A stretch of 64,000 nt of DNA from Roseobacter sinensis (lineage in GTDB: Bacteria > Pseudomonadota > Alphaproteobacteria > Rhodobacterales > Rhodobacteraceae), in contig NZ_JALIEB010000008.1 in the NCBI RefSeq assembly GCF_025755255.1, positions 1-64,000 of the forward strand. The letters are read 5' to 3'. The position numbers and the translations under genes are program-made. Below, piece after piece: positions 1 to 9,052 of this stretch. Numbering within the stretch: the first letter of the stretch is position 1; every line of letters begins with the position of its first letter. Below the pieces are notes generated by a model, which worked only from the letters and a program-made list of their open reading frames with translations, was not told the origin of the DNA and ran no database searches.

Positions 1-108
1 GAAGAGAACAAAGGCAACCTCAGACGCAAGAAGAAGGAAGTTCAGAAAACACGCATTGACAGATTAGAGAACAGAATCGGCGGGAACCGGACCTCGGAGG
101 CAACGTAG
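1..108 (+). CDS. possible 3' end of an unidentified gene
   Basis: The first 35 codons of the window stay open in frame 1 and end in TAG. They encode a highly charged Lys/Arg/Glu tail that could be the end of a coiled-coil protein cut by the window edge. No family is recognisable and the stretch is short enough to be chance. Nothing else was recognised on the plus strand between here and the chemoreceptor gene. Confidence 0.2.
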   Translation, partial: EENKGNLRRKKKEVQKTRIDRLENRIGGNRTSEAT

Positions 109-209
109 CGCCCTATGACAAGGTATGTGGTCAACATGGGGTTTGGCGCCAACAGTCCAGATCGAAGCAGCCTCGCCCGAACCCTTTTGCTTCCAGCAAA
201 GGGCGCAAC

Positions 210-430
210 TCAGCTGCCGACCTCGTTGTTTTGAAACTGGCGTTTCAACTGTCTCGGGGTGAGCTCTTCGAATTCGAGGTCTTGGTGCGGATGGCCGTCC
301 TATTGATAGACGGATTGCCCCGGCTCACTGATGACGAACCCGGTTTCCAGAACCGCCAAGAAGACCGGGTCCCGGACAAAGCGGCGCTACAGCCAGACGG
401 TCGTCGGCGCATCCGCCCGGGATCCAAGAT
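210..430 (-). pseudogene. possible remnant of an unidentified gene
   Basis: One minus-strand frame reads protein-like through two TAG codons. It contains DPVFLAVLETGF, then PGQSVYQ, a stop, then GHPHQDLEFEELTPRQLKRQ, and ends in TGA at 210-212. The amphipathic, non-repetitive composition resembles coding sequence more than the neighbouring frames do. The family is not recognised. It may be the decayed 3' end of a gene downstream of the chemoreceptor. It could also be a chance reading. Confidence 0.25.
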
Positions 431-445
431 GAAACACTTTGCGGA

Positions 446-2866
446 TCAAAACTGCTCCCACCCATCGTCCAGGACGGCAGCGCTGCCGGCAGCCGCAGCA
501 ACTTTCGCAGGGGGCCTTGCGGTTTCTGTCGCCCCGTCTTCGGGAGCGCGCGGCTTGACCTCATTGGTCGCTTTGCTGGTCAAGGAGACGCCACGGAACT
601 GGCGCAGGTCGTCCGACAAGGCCGTCGATTCACCGTTCAGGGACACACATGACGCGGTCATCTCTCCAAGTGCCGCTGCGTTGGTCTGGGCCGTCTTGTC
701 GATGGATTGAATGGCGCTATTGACCTCATCCACACCGAGCGCCTGTTGTTCCACGGCCGTCGTGATATCACTGATCTGACCAGAGGCGATCTCAACTTCA
801 GAGATAATGTCTTCGAGCGCCTTACGTGACTGGCCAACTTTCTCGACGCCGGCTTCAACGCTCTGCGTATTCCGGTCGATCACGGTTCCTATCTCCTGAA
901 CTGCGTCCTGCGACCGCCGCGCTAGTGCGCGCACTTCGGACGCAACCACCGAGAATCCGCGGCCGGCCTCGCCCGCACGAGCCGCCTCGACGCCCGCATT
1001 CAGTGCCAGAAGATTGATCTGGAAAGCGATGTCTTCGATCACCTTCATGACACGGTGAATCTCCGCGGACGCTTCGGTCATCTCGCTGATCGACGCCTCC
1101 GTTTCGTCCGAGACTTGACGGGAGCGATCCGCGCTCTGACGCACGCGTTCGGTCGCCTCATTGGCCATCTTGGCATTCTCCACGACCTGACGCACGCTGG
1201 CCGAGATTTCCTCGACGGCCGCGGAAGTTTCTTCGATGGCGGCGGCACTGTCTTCGGCGCGTTTGGCCATGGCCACCGACGATGCTTCAAGATCCGCTGC
1301 GGTGTTCGAAACCCCCTGCCCGGTTTCCATGATCCTGGCCATTGTGCTTGCAAGGGTCTCGAGCGCGTCGTTGAAATCATTTTGCATACGCTCGAAAGCC
1401 CCTTCGCGCTTGCCGTCGATGCGGATGCCGAGATTCCCAGTGGCGAGTTCGCCAATACTGCGCACGATGTCCCCAATATTCGATTCAGTGGCTTCGAGAA
1501 GCGTGTTGATCACGCCGGCCAATTCAACAAGGCCCCGATCATCGAAGGACAGCGACATCCGGTTCGAGAAGTCTCCCGCCGCAGCCTCGGCCAAAACACC
1601 TTCCATCTCTTTCTGGAAGCTCTGTAGTGTTGCCATGCGTTTGCGCTCGACCTCGCGCTCGCGCTCTTCATCGGCGCGTTTCTGCGCGGCCAGTTCGGCT
1701 TCGCGGGCCCGCTCGGCCTCAGCGCGTTCGCGCTCTTGCTTCTCGTTTTCTTTCACCTCCAGATCGAGCGCTCGCGCCTTGCGCGCGTTCTCCAGGAAGA
1801 CCACCATCGCATTGTTCATCTGCGCGACCTCGTGAGTCTGATCGCTCGGCGCGATATCGACGTCGAGATTGCCCTCGGCCAACTCTGCCATGTTGTCGGT
1901 CACACCCTTCAACTCGCGAGAGATCATGAATCCGCTGAAGAACGCGAGCGATCCACCGGCGACCGTCCCGAGGGCCATGATCCCAAGAACAATCATGATG
2001 GACGCTCTTGCGGTGTCCTGCCCGATAGGACCAAGCGTATTCTGGAGATCAACGACGGCATCGAGGGCGGTCTCCATCCTGATGAGCGCGTCCGTGCCGA
2101 TTTCGTCCAATTGATTGTAAAGATCGTTCTGGCTTTCCTCTGCTGCAATCAATTCAATGGCCGCGCCCTCAAAGCCATCAAGATCTTCGATTGTTGCCGC
2201 AATCAGGCTGAGGCGTGCGTCATCCTGTGTGTCTTCTTCGAGGAAGTAGAGCTCATCCCGCGCCAGCGCGATCTGCTCGGCCGCGCTAATGGCATCCATC
2301 GCGTCGCTTGTAACCAAAAACCTCTCTACGAAGACAAGCGCATCCTGAAGCGCGGACCTGGCTGTCGATGTCGCTGAAATCGCGTCCATGTCGGAGCTGC
2401 GCAAGGCCATGTCCGAGAGGTTATCGAGCTGTTCGCGCGCCTTCGCGCCAAACGATTTGCTCTGTTCCAGCAGCGCATCACGCTCCTTCTGATAGCCCAA
2501 AGCTTCTGCCATCGTGGTCTCGAAGAGGGTGACCAGCTCGGTGACAGCGACCACTTCGGATTGTTCGGCATATCCTGCCATGCTCTGAAACAGCTGGTTC
2601 GCTACTTCACGGACCTCCGCGAGGTTCTCTTCCATAGAGGCCAGATAGTCTTCGTTCTTCGTCATCCAGTACCGCTGGGACACAAATTTCGCTTCGAGGA
2701 GGTCCTCGGTCATCTCGTTTGCGACAAGACTGGTTTTCGCCGTTCCGCGATACCCCTCGAAAGTGTTGGCCAGACTGTTGGTCTGAAAGGCCGCGAAGCC
2801 TCCAACAGCGAGGATCAGGAGCGTCATGGCTCCCATGCCCAAGTAAATCCGGGTGATGATCGACAT
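446..2866 (-). CDS. methyl-accepting chemotaxis protein with C-terminal WEQF tail
   Basis: This 806-residue transmembrane chemoreceptor signals to CheA/CheW. The order is TM1 (about 7-28), an all-helical periplasmic sensor (about 35-285) resembling helical-bimodular (HBM) sensors, TM2 (about 289-315), a HAMP domain, a charged coiled coil rich in Glu/Arg/Ala (about 360-425), a second HAMP-like segment and the signalling domain. The hairpin tip contains IAFQINLLALNAGVEAARAG, the hallmark of the family. The last residues, DGWEQF, resemble the C-terminal pentapeptide that tethers CheR and CheB in other receptors. The start at 2866 was chosen over an upstream ATG because it follows a GAGGGG ribosome binding site and puts TM1 at the N-terminus. 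No other chemotaxis gene lies in the window, so it is an orphan receptor. The ligand is unknown. Confidence 0.93.
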   Translation of the reverse strand: MSIITRIYLGMGAMTLLILAVGGFAAFQTNSLANTFEGYRGTAKTSLVANEMTEDLLEAKFVSQRYWMTKNEDYLASMEENLAEVREVANQLFQSMAGYAEQSEVVAVTELVTLFETTMAEALGYQKERDALLEQSKSFGAKAREQLDNLSDMALRSSDMDAISATSTARSALQDALVFVERFLVTSDAMDAISAAEQIALARDELYFLEEDTQDDARLSLIAATIEDLDGFEGAAIELIAAEESQNDLYNQLDEIGTDALIRMETALDAVVDLQNTLGPIGQDTARASIMIVLGIMALGTVAGGSLAFFSGFMISRELKGVTDNMAELAEGNLDVDIAPSDQTHEVAQMNNAMVVFLENARKARALDLEVKENEKQERERAEAERAREAELAAQKRADEEREREVERKRMATLQSFQKEMEGVLAEAAAGDFSNRMSLSFDDRGLVELAGVINTLLEATESNIGDIVRSIGELATGNLGIRIDGKREGAFERMQNDFNDALETLASTMARIMETGQGVSNTAADLEASSVAMAKRAEDSAAAIEETSAAVEEISASVRQVVENAKMANEATERVRQSADRSRQVSDETEASISEMTEASAEIHRVMKVIEDIAFQINLLALNAGVEAARAGEAGRGFSVVASEVRALARRSQDAVQEIGTVIDRNTQSVEAGVEKVGQSRKALEDIISEVEIASGQISDITTAVEQQALGVDEVNSAIQSIDKTAQTNAAALGEMTASCVSLNGESTALSDDLRQFRGVSLTSKATNEVKPRAPEDGATETARPPAKVAAAAGSAAVLDDGWEQF

Positions 2867-3399
2867 AGAGATGCCCCTCTTTCCGTCTGACCGCGCGACA
2901 CTTAAGGGCCAAGTGTTGACAAGTTCTTCACGGAAACGGGACACGTTCCTTTTTTTGAACCCCGCTCCGTTGTGCGCCAACAGAAGCGTTTGGCACGAGC
3001 GAGAGCCGGGCGATCTTCATGTTTTCAAAGGCCGCCTCGACAGAAGCCAAGCGGGTTGCAGCGTTGCTGTCCTGAACTGTGCATTGCGTTTGGTCCGACG
3101 TTTCTCGTTCAAGGCCGGTCCACAGCAAAGATCATGGGGATCAGACCTCGGCATTCGACCGGTTTCATCGCCTGTGACTGTTCAAGCCGGCCCATACTAC
3201 GACCGATTGTCGGCGGGCTTGGTTCTGTTTTGGCAGCGGCGTTCGCCAGACGTCTCGCCTCTGCCACCCCGGAAACAGTGCAGATCATCGCGAACGGAAA
3301 GCCTTTCACGACTGAAAGCCACCTTTCGTTTTTAGATCATTATTGAGATGCTCCGGTATGCTAGATCAACGTCCGCACTGAAGAAAAAAGGGCGTTTCG
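2867..3399. other. divergent intergenic region, chemoreceptor / aldo-keto reductase
   Basis: This 533-bp region separates two divergent genes and must hold both promoters. In the chemoreceptor leader, ACACTT at 2898-2903 and AAGTGT at 2911-2916 form a short inverted repeat. A TTGACA hexamer overlaps its right end on the plus strand. Open frames here are short, overlap in several phases and show no recognisable domain, so no gene is called. Confidence 0.4.
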
Positions 3400-4407
3400 A
3401 TGGAAAGCAGGCAACTGGGACGGTCGGGTCTAACGGTCTCGGCCTTTGCGCTTGGGACCATGGAGTTCGGTGGCAAGGTCTCCGACGCTGAAGCCGCGAA
3501 TGTCTTTGCCTGCGCACGCGATCGCGGCGTCACAATGGTTGATACCGCGAATTGCTACACAGCCGGCCGCAGTGAAGAGATCGTCGGACGACTGATCGCT
3601 CCGCATCGGGGTCGTATGCTTCTGGCGTCGAAGTTTTCCGTCCCAGTGGCAGAAGACATGCCAAACACCGGCGGAACAAGCCGCTACAGCGTCATCGCGA
3701 ACTGCGAGGCCAGCTTGCGCCGGCTCGGCACAGATCACATCGACATCTTCTATATCCATCGCCCCTTCACAGAGACCCCGATAGAAGAGACCCTTCGTGC
3801 CCTCGAAGACTTGCTCAGCGCCGGGAAAGTGCGCGCCATTGGCGCATCAAGCTTCGCGAGCTGGCAATTGGTCGAGGCGCAGTGGTGCGCCGATCTGCGC
3901 AACCTGACCCGCCCAACAGCCGAGCAGACCCCCTATCATCTACTCGACCGCCGCGTGGAACGGGAGCTGATACCCGCCGCCCGCTCCTGTGGGGTGGGTG
4001 TGACGGTCTGGTCGCCTCTCGCTGGAGGTTTGCTGACGGGCAAGTATCTCAAGAACGTAGACGACGCCAACCGACTGAGCGCCGACGATGCGGATTGGGG
4101 CGCGAAGCACTTTAGCGACCACGCCACCAAAACGGTAAAGAGGCTCAACGAACTCGCAACCGCTTCAGGACATACGCTGACCGAAATGTCGCTTGCATGG
4201 ACCCTGCGGCAACCGGGCGTCAGTTCGATTGTTCTGGGTGCGCGCAGCGTGGCCCAGCTTGAGCAGCAACTCGCTGCAACCGATGTGGATCTGGCGGATG
4301 AAACACTGAACGCCATCGATGCGATAGTGCCGTTCGGCGGCGTGACCGTGCCCTACTACCTCGATGACGCCTTCGCGGATTTCCGACCGAACAAGTTTGC
4401 TTGGTGA
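3400..4407 (+). CDS. aldo/keto reductase
   Basis: This is a 335-residue cytosolic NADPH-dependent aldo/keto reductase. The catalytic tetrad is visible as D48 (in VDTANCY), Y53, K78 (in LLASKFS) and H120 (in FYIHRP). The C-terminal part carries the usual NADP-binding segment (SSIVLGARSVAQLEQQL). Length and motifs fit the YhdN/Tas-like group. The natural substrate cannot be read from sequence. It is first in a three-gene plus-strand set with a quinone reductase, 4 bases downstream, and an SDR. This suggests shared transcription and a role in carbonyl or quinone detoxification, which is inference. Confidence 0.92.
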   Translation: MESRQLGRSGLTVSAFALGTMEFGGKVSDAEAANVFACARDRGVTMVDTANCYTAGRSEEIVGRLIAPHRGRMLLASKFSVPVAEDMPNTGGTSRYSVIANCEASLRRLGTDHIDIFYIHRPFTETPIEETLRALEDLLSAGKVRAIGASSFASWQLVEAQWCADLRNLTRPTAEQTPYHLLDRRVERELIPAARSCGVGVTVWSPLAGGLLTGKYLKNVDDANRLSADDADWGAKHFSDHATKTVKRLNELATASGHTLTEMSLAWTLRQPGVSSIVLGARSVAQLEQQLAATDVDLADETLNAIDAIVPFGGVTVPYYLDDAFADFRPNKFAW

Positions 4408-4411
4408 CGGC

Positions 4412-5428
4412 ATGATTGCGGCCACGACCATACGGCAGATCAGGGCAGACGAGTTCGGAGGACCAGAGGTGCTTACACTCGTTGAACGCCCAACGCCTAA
4501 GCCTGCCGCCCGCGAGGTCCTGATCGCGCAAGAGGCCATCGGCGTCAACTTCGTCGATCTGAACCATCGTGCTGGCGCTCCCTATCCTGTGACCCTCCCG
4601 TTTGTTCCGGGGATAGAGGCGGTCGGCCGGGTGATCGCTGTTGGGCCGGACGTCGCGCCTGACTGGTCCGATGCCTATGTCGGATACGCAGGCCCCATGC
4701 CCGGAGCCTATGCATCCCACGCCGTTGTTGCTGCGGATGATCTTGTGCGGATCCCGGAAACGATGCCGGCCCGGCGTTCAGCAGCCGTACTCATGCAAGG
4801 CATGACGGCCTACTACTTGTCTCACCTCGTCACCGATTGTGGTCCAGGGGACATTGTTGTCGTACACGCCGCCGCGAGCGGTGTTGGGCGTCACCTTGCC
4901 CATTGGTTGAAAGCCAAAGGGGCAATTGTCATCGGAACGAGCCGTCGGTCCGCCGGCGTCGACATGATGCGGGCCGACGGGGTCGATCATGCGATTCAAG
5001 TCGACGATCCACGGGACCTGGCCAGGCGGGTCGCAGAGCGGCTCGGTGCTCCGAAGGCCGTCACGACCGTGTTCGATGGCGTTGGCGGCGCGATCTGCAT
5101 CCCAAGCCTGACGACGCTGGCCCCCAGGGGTCACTACATCAGTTACGGTCTTGCTGCAGGCGTGATGCCGCCGTTCTCTGTCGCCGCCTTGTCGGGTTTC
5201 CTGGATCAGGATTTCGCGGGTTCGCTCCGTGTGCAATGGGCCAGTCTCGGGGATTATCTGGACACGCCGGTACGACGACAACACGCGGCCGATGCCGTCT
5301 TCGCGGCCTGTTCCAACGGGCTTCTGAAACAGCCGCCCACCAGAACCTTTGCACTGGAGAACGCCCGTCAGAGCCACAGATGGCTGCAGGAACATCGAGA
5401 CGGATACAAAGCGATACTCCTGCCCTGA
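4412..5428 (+). CDS. zinc-independent quinone oxidoreductase (MDR family)
   Basis: This 338-residue medium-chain reductase has an N-terminal GroES-like domain (VLIAQEAIGVNFVDLNHRAG, then PGIEAVGRV) and a Rossmann fold with VVVHAAASGVGRHL at about 155-170. It lacks the zinc-binding cysteines of alcohol dehydrogenases. That places it with NADPH:quinone reductases (QorA type), which reduce quinones or conjugated enones. The start at 4412 is 4 bases after the aldo/keto reductase stop. A longer frame would begin inside that gene. Co-transcription with the upstream gene is likely. The substrate is not predictable. Confidence 0.9.
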   Translation: MIAATTIRQIRADEFGGPEVLTLVERPTPKPAAREVLIAQEAIGVNFVDLNHRAGAPYPVTLPFVPGIEAVGRVIAVGPDVAPDWSDAYVGYAGPMPGAYASHAVVAADDLVRIPETMPARRSAAVLMQGMTAYYLSHLVTDCGPGDIVVVHAAASGVGRHLAHWLKAKGAIVIGTSRRSAGVDMMRADGVDHAIQVDDPRDLARRVAERLGAPKAVTTVFDGVGGAICIPSLTTLAPRGHYISYGLAAGVMPPFSVAALSGFLDQDFAGSLRVQWASLGDYLDTPVRRQHAADAVFAACSNGLLKQPPTRTFALENARQSHRWLQEHRDGYKAILLP

Positions 5429-5529
5429 GAGAACGAACCACTCAGCATCGGCATTTCCGCAGGAAGCGGGTCGGTCGGCCAGCTCGATCTCATTAAGCAT
5501 CTCCCAAAGCTCAACAAACGGAGAAGGGC

Positions 5530-6282
5530 ATGATTCTCGACGGAAAGACGATCATCATTACGGGCGCGAGCAGCGGTATTGGAGCGGCTGCCGCAAAGAT
5601 TTTCGCGGCGGAAGGCGCGAGACTGGTCCTGGGTGCGCGCCGCATTGAGTTGCTTGAAGACATCAGCGACGAGATCTCAGCCGATGGTGGCGAAGCGGAT
5701 GTGGTCGCGGGAGATGTCGAAGGGAGCGGATACGCAGACGAGCTGGTGAGACGGGCTGAGGCGCGCTTCGGAGGCCTCGATGGGGCGTTCAACAATGCCG
5801 GCGCGACCGGCGATATGGGGCCGATCCCCGATATGGACGAGGCCAACTGGCACAAGGTCATGGCGGTAAATCTCAACAGCGGGTTCTATGCGGCCAGGTC
5901 CCAGATACCGGCAATGCGCAAACGCGGGGGCGGCGCGATTGTCTTCACATCCTCTTTCGTCGGCCACACAATCGGTCTGCCCGGCATGGGGGCCTATGCG
6001 GCCGCAAAGGCCGGTCTGATCGGCATGACCCAGGTTCTGGCGGCAGAGCACGGGTCCGAGAACATCCGTGTCAACGCGCTCCTTCCGGGAGGTACACTGA
6101 CGCCGATGGCTGGCGATGATGCCGGTTTCCACGAGGTCGTTCGGGGCTTCCATGCGCTGAAGCGGATGGCAGAGCCGTCCGAAATTGCGCAGGCGGCGCT
6201 TTTCCTGTTGTCCGACCATGCGTCTTTCGTCACAGGCAGTGCGATGGTCGCGGACGGTGGGACGTCGATCAACAAGCTCTAG
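5530..6282 (+). CDS. SDR family oxidoreductase
   Basis: This is a 250-residue classical short-chain dehydrogenase. The cofactor motif TGASSGIG is at 11-18, the NNAG motif is present, and the active site reads TSS followed by YAAAK. The C-terminal region (GSAMVADGGTSIN) is typical of FabG-like enzymes. A strong GGAGAAGG ribosome binding site precedes the ATG. It lies 101 bases after the quinone reductase on the same strand and may belong to the same transcript. It is intact, unlike the SDR pseudogene at 7352-8366. Substrate unknown. Confidence 0.92.
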   Translation: MILDGKTIIITGASSGIGAAAAKIFAAEGARLVLGARRIELLEDISDEISADGGEADVVAGDVEGSGYADELVRRAEARFGGLDGAFNNAGATGDMGPIPDMDEANWHKVMAVNLNSGFYAARSQIPAMRKRGGGAIVFTSSFVGHTIGLPGMGAYAAAKAGLIGMTQVLAAEHGSENIRVNALLPGGTLTPMAGDDAGFHEVVRGFHALKRMAEPSEIAQAALFLLSDHASFVTGSAMVADGGTSINKL

Positions 6283-6370
6283 GTCGAGCGCGCGGAGGGT
6301 GGCCAGTCGGATGCTCGCGTTTCGGAACGCGAACATCTTGGGCCCATGATGCACGCTGCAAACGCGCCTG

Positions 6371-7300
6371 TCACGGGGCCGCCCTTCCGATGCTTTCGCG
6401 GCACGCGGCGAAGATCTGGTGCCAGTCTTCGACATTGAGATGACCCGCCGCCGCCACCCAGTGGAAATCGACGCCGGGAATGCGCTGTTCGAGATAGCGG
6501 CCCATCGTGTTGGACACGAAGACATCTTGATCACCGAGCCAGATATGCGTCGGAACCCGGACCGACGCAATGTCAAAGCCCCAATCGGTATAGGCCAGAT
6601 GGGCCTCATGAGCCGCGCCGCGACTGCCTTGGCGAAAGGCCTCGCGCAGCGCAGAGCGGAAAATGGCAGTAAAGCCAGGGTCCTCCAACGCTCTGCGATC
6701 CGCGGTTGCCACCGATCTTTTCATCAGCCCGAAGAACAGGTCTGGCCACCAACGCGCTGCCCATCCCATCGGCGCAAAACCCATTCGCATAAGCCAAGGC
6801 CGTTGGCGCGCCGCATTGGCGAAAGCGTGATCGAGCCGATTGAGGCTTTTCGCGATATCCGCAGACGCCACCGGCCCCCAGGGACCGAGCGCCCCGATGC
6901 ACGCCAGGCGCTTCGGATCGATGCACACGCCGCAGGCAAGAAGGTGAGGTCCGGCGCCGGAGTGACCCGCAACAGCAAAGCGATCAATCTTCAGGTGATC
7001 CGCCAAAGCCAGAACATCTTCCGGCCAATCCAGGAAGCGGCGATGGTGCTGAAACGTCGACTGCCCGAAGCCGGGCCGATCTACGGCGACAAGGCGGAAC
7101 CGGTGACGACGTGCAGCCGCATCGGCGAAAGCCCCTTCCAGACGCGAACTCGGTGTGCCGTGAAAATAGAAGACGGGAAAGCCGGCGCCGTCCCCCCACT
7201 GGGTGAATGCCAGATCGCGGCCGCCCGGCAGCCGCAGCTTTGTCGGCTCGTCGGACAAAACGGCCCGGACGGGCGGTAGAAAACTGAAATCGACCATCAT
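6371..7300 (-). CDS. alpha/beta hydrolase
   Basis: This is a 309-residue cytosolic alpha/beta-fold hydrolase. The oxyanion segment FYFHGTP is at about 45-50, VDRPGFGQS follows, and the nucleophile elbow GHSGAG places the serine at residue 114. A C-terminal GHLNVEDW supplies the likely catalytic histidine, and the acid is probably in the LGDQD segment. No signal peptide is seen. It converges with the SDR gene at 5530. The substrate (ester, epoxide or C-C bond) cannot be assigned. Confidence 0.9.
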   Translation of the reverse strand: MMVDFSFLPPVRAVLSDEPTKLRLPGGRDLAFTQWGDGAGFPVFYFHGTPSSRLEGAFADAAARRHRFRLVAVDRPGFGQSTFQHHRRFLDWPEDVLALADHLKIDRFAVAGHSGAGPHLLACGVCIDPKRLACIGALGPWGPVASADIAKSLNRLDHAFANAARQRPWLMRMGFAPMGWAARWWPDLFFGLMKRSVATADRRALEDPGFTAIFRSALREAFRQGSRGAAHEAHLAYTDWGFDIASVRVPTHIWLGDQDVFVSNTMGRYLEQRIPGVDFHWVAAAGHLNVEDWHQIFAACRESIGRAAP

Positions 7301-7351
7301 CGCATTCAGATATAGTGATCCGTGCCGAAACCTTCACCAAGATCCCACGCC

Positions 7352-8366
7352 CTACTCCATGACAGCGCTGCGCCACTCCGCAAAAGGTGTTCCCTCGAAC
7401 ACGGCATCCTGCGCCGCCGACAGCCCGGCATTGATCTGTTGCAGTCCTTCCGGGAAGGGTGAAACGATCCGGCGGAGCGGCCGCGCGCCTTATGCCATGT
7501 CCGGCAAGTCCCGAATGGCCCCGGCGACCTCTGTAGAATCCTGCCCCGATCCATCTTGTAGACCGAAACGCGTCTTCTGGATCTGATCCACATAGGCCGC
7601 GCTGCGCTCATCGTCGAGACGCACCAAAAGCTCTTCGAAGTATCTGCACTCGTTCGGCAGGAACTGCGTGGGGTATTGTGTCGGCTGCACGATGCAGACA
7701 TCGACACCGAATGGGGCCAACTCATAGGCAAGCGCTTCGGACATGCCGTCGATCACGAATTTCGTGGCGACATACCAACCCTGTGTCGGGAAGACGAGCC
7801 TGCCGAGACCGGAGCTGACCTGCACGATCAGGCCGGTGCCGCGGGCCCGCATCTGTGGCAGAACGGCACAGATCAGGCGATGATAGCCAGGAAGATTCGT
7901 ATCGAACTGAGCCCTGGCATCCTCCTCCTCGTGCAACTCGATGGAGCCCGCGAGGATGTAACCGGCATTGTTCACCAGCACATCTACCGGCCCAACGATC
8001 TAGACCGCTCTTTCCACGCGGTCTGTTTCGCGTATGTCGAGGTCGAGAACGGCGAGGGCAAGGTCTTCTGTGTCCGCCAGCAACGTCAGAGTGGCGACCG
8101 CGTCCGCATTCCGCGTCTCCTTATCTGAGCATCGGGAGATCATCATTACACAATATACGTTCACACGACGCGATGCCATGGCTGTGACAGGGGCCGGACC
8201 GGCGGTCGCAGCATCGATGCCAGCCGATACCGCGCAGGCACAGCAAGACCTGCGGCGGACTGCTCTGGTCACGGGCTGCAGTTCGGGGTTCGGGCGGTTG
8301 ACAGCGATCGCTCTCGCCCGGTCGGGGTTAGCAGTCCATGCGGGCATCCGGAACACGGCTGCCTAG
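7352..8366 (-). pseudogene. Tat-exported-type SDR oxidoreductase, broken by an inversion and two stops
   Basis: The minus strand encodes the body of a short-chain dehydrogenase in one frame from 8113 down to TAG at 7352: RNADAVATL, then DVLVNNAGYILAG, VSSGLGRL, WYVATK and a C-terminus ending EWRSAVME. Two in-frame stops interrupt it, TAG at 8000-8002 and TAA at 7490-7492. The missing N-terminus lies on the opposite strand: bases 8114-8363, read on plus, encode a twin-arginine-like leader (TRRDAMAVTGAG) followed by TALVTGCSSGFG and HAGIRNTAA. Turning 8114-8363 round joins GIRNTAA to RNADAV in frame. The expected start codon in the inverted piece reads ATT after a GGGAG site. The gene cannot make a functional enzyme. 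Confidence 0.85.
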
Positions 8367-8417
8367 GCAATTATTTTGCCTGAAGCGAATGTCAGGAGGA
8401 TGGCGGTCGAACTGAAC

Positions 8418-8881
8418 CTATGTCTTGAGTGCCGCGAGGAGGGTCGCAAGCGTTGCCAGAAGCGCGTCTGCCTCGGCGTGCGGGAGTGCCTGCAGCGCTT
8501 CACGGATTTGGACAGGGCAAGAAGCTCGGGCAATTTTTGCTTTGTCTCTGGCGACAATTCGAAGACGACAGATCGTCCGTCCTCCTGGTGCGACCGCCGT
8601 TTGACCAGCCCCTTTGCCTCCATGCGCGACAAGAGCCGGATCGTCGCCCCGCGATCAATCCCGACGCGATCCGCGACAACGGATGGCGACGCCTCACCCG
8701 TCTCGTTGATCGCCAAGAGCGCGCCCCACTGCGCCAAGCTGATGTCATATGGCGCAAGCTCCGTCTCAAATCGGGCGGCCAGGCGCGACGCACAGCGGCT
8801 GAGCAGATAGCCAAGACTGTCTGAAAAGCCATAAGCCTGGGTTATTCCCAGAGTGTCTGGCAGAAGACGGGTCGCATCAAT
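8418..8881 (-). pseudogene. MarR family regulator, frameshifted near its C-terminus
   Basis: This is a winged-helix MarR-type regulator. SLGYLLSRCASRLAARFE and QWGALLAINETGEASPSVVADRVG form the DNA-binding domain, followed by RLLSRMEAKGLVKRRSHQEDGRS. At the T-run 8507-8509 (plus strand) the frame changes. The current frame runs into Arg/Ser-rich nonsense to 8363, while the neighbouring frame continues as IREALQALPHAEADALLATLATLLAALKT and stops at 8418. Restoring one A joins them. No ATG starts the domain in frame near its N-terminus, and an ATT at 8881 sits after AGAAGG. The only in-frame ATG, at 9001, adds an unrelated Arg/Ser-rich tail. It probably regulated the adjacent SDR and decayed with it. 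Confidence 0.65.
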
Positions 8882-9052
8882 GCCCTTCTCTGACCTATTC
8901 TCACGGGGGGTCGTGCGCCTAGGCGAGACCGACTTCCGGTCTGTCCCGCTTTTCGAGCGTTCGAACGCCCCATATTTTGCCCTCGCAGAGAGATGCAGCA
9001 ATACGACTCCATCCCGACATGGATCCAGTACCCGCGTGGTACCTCGGGCGCG

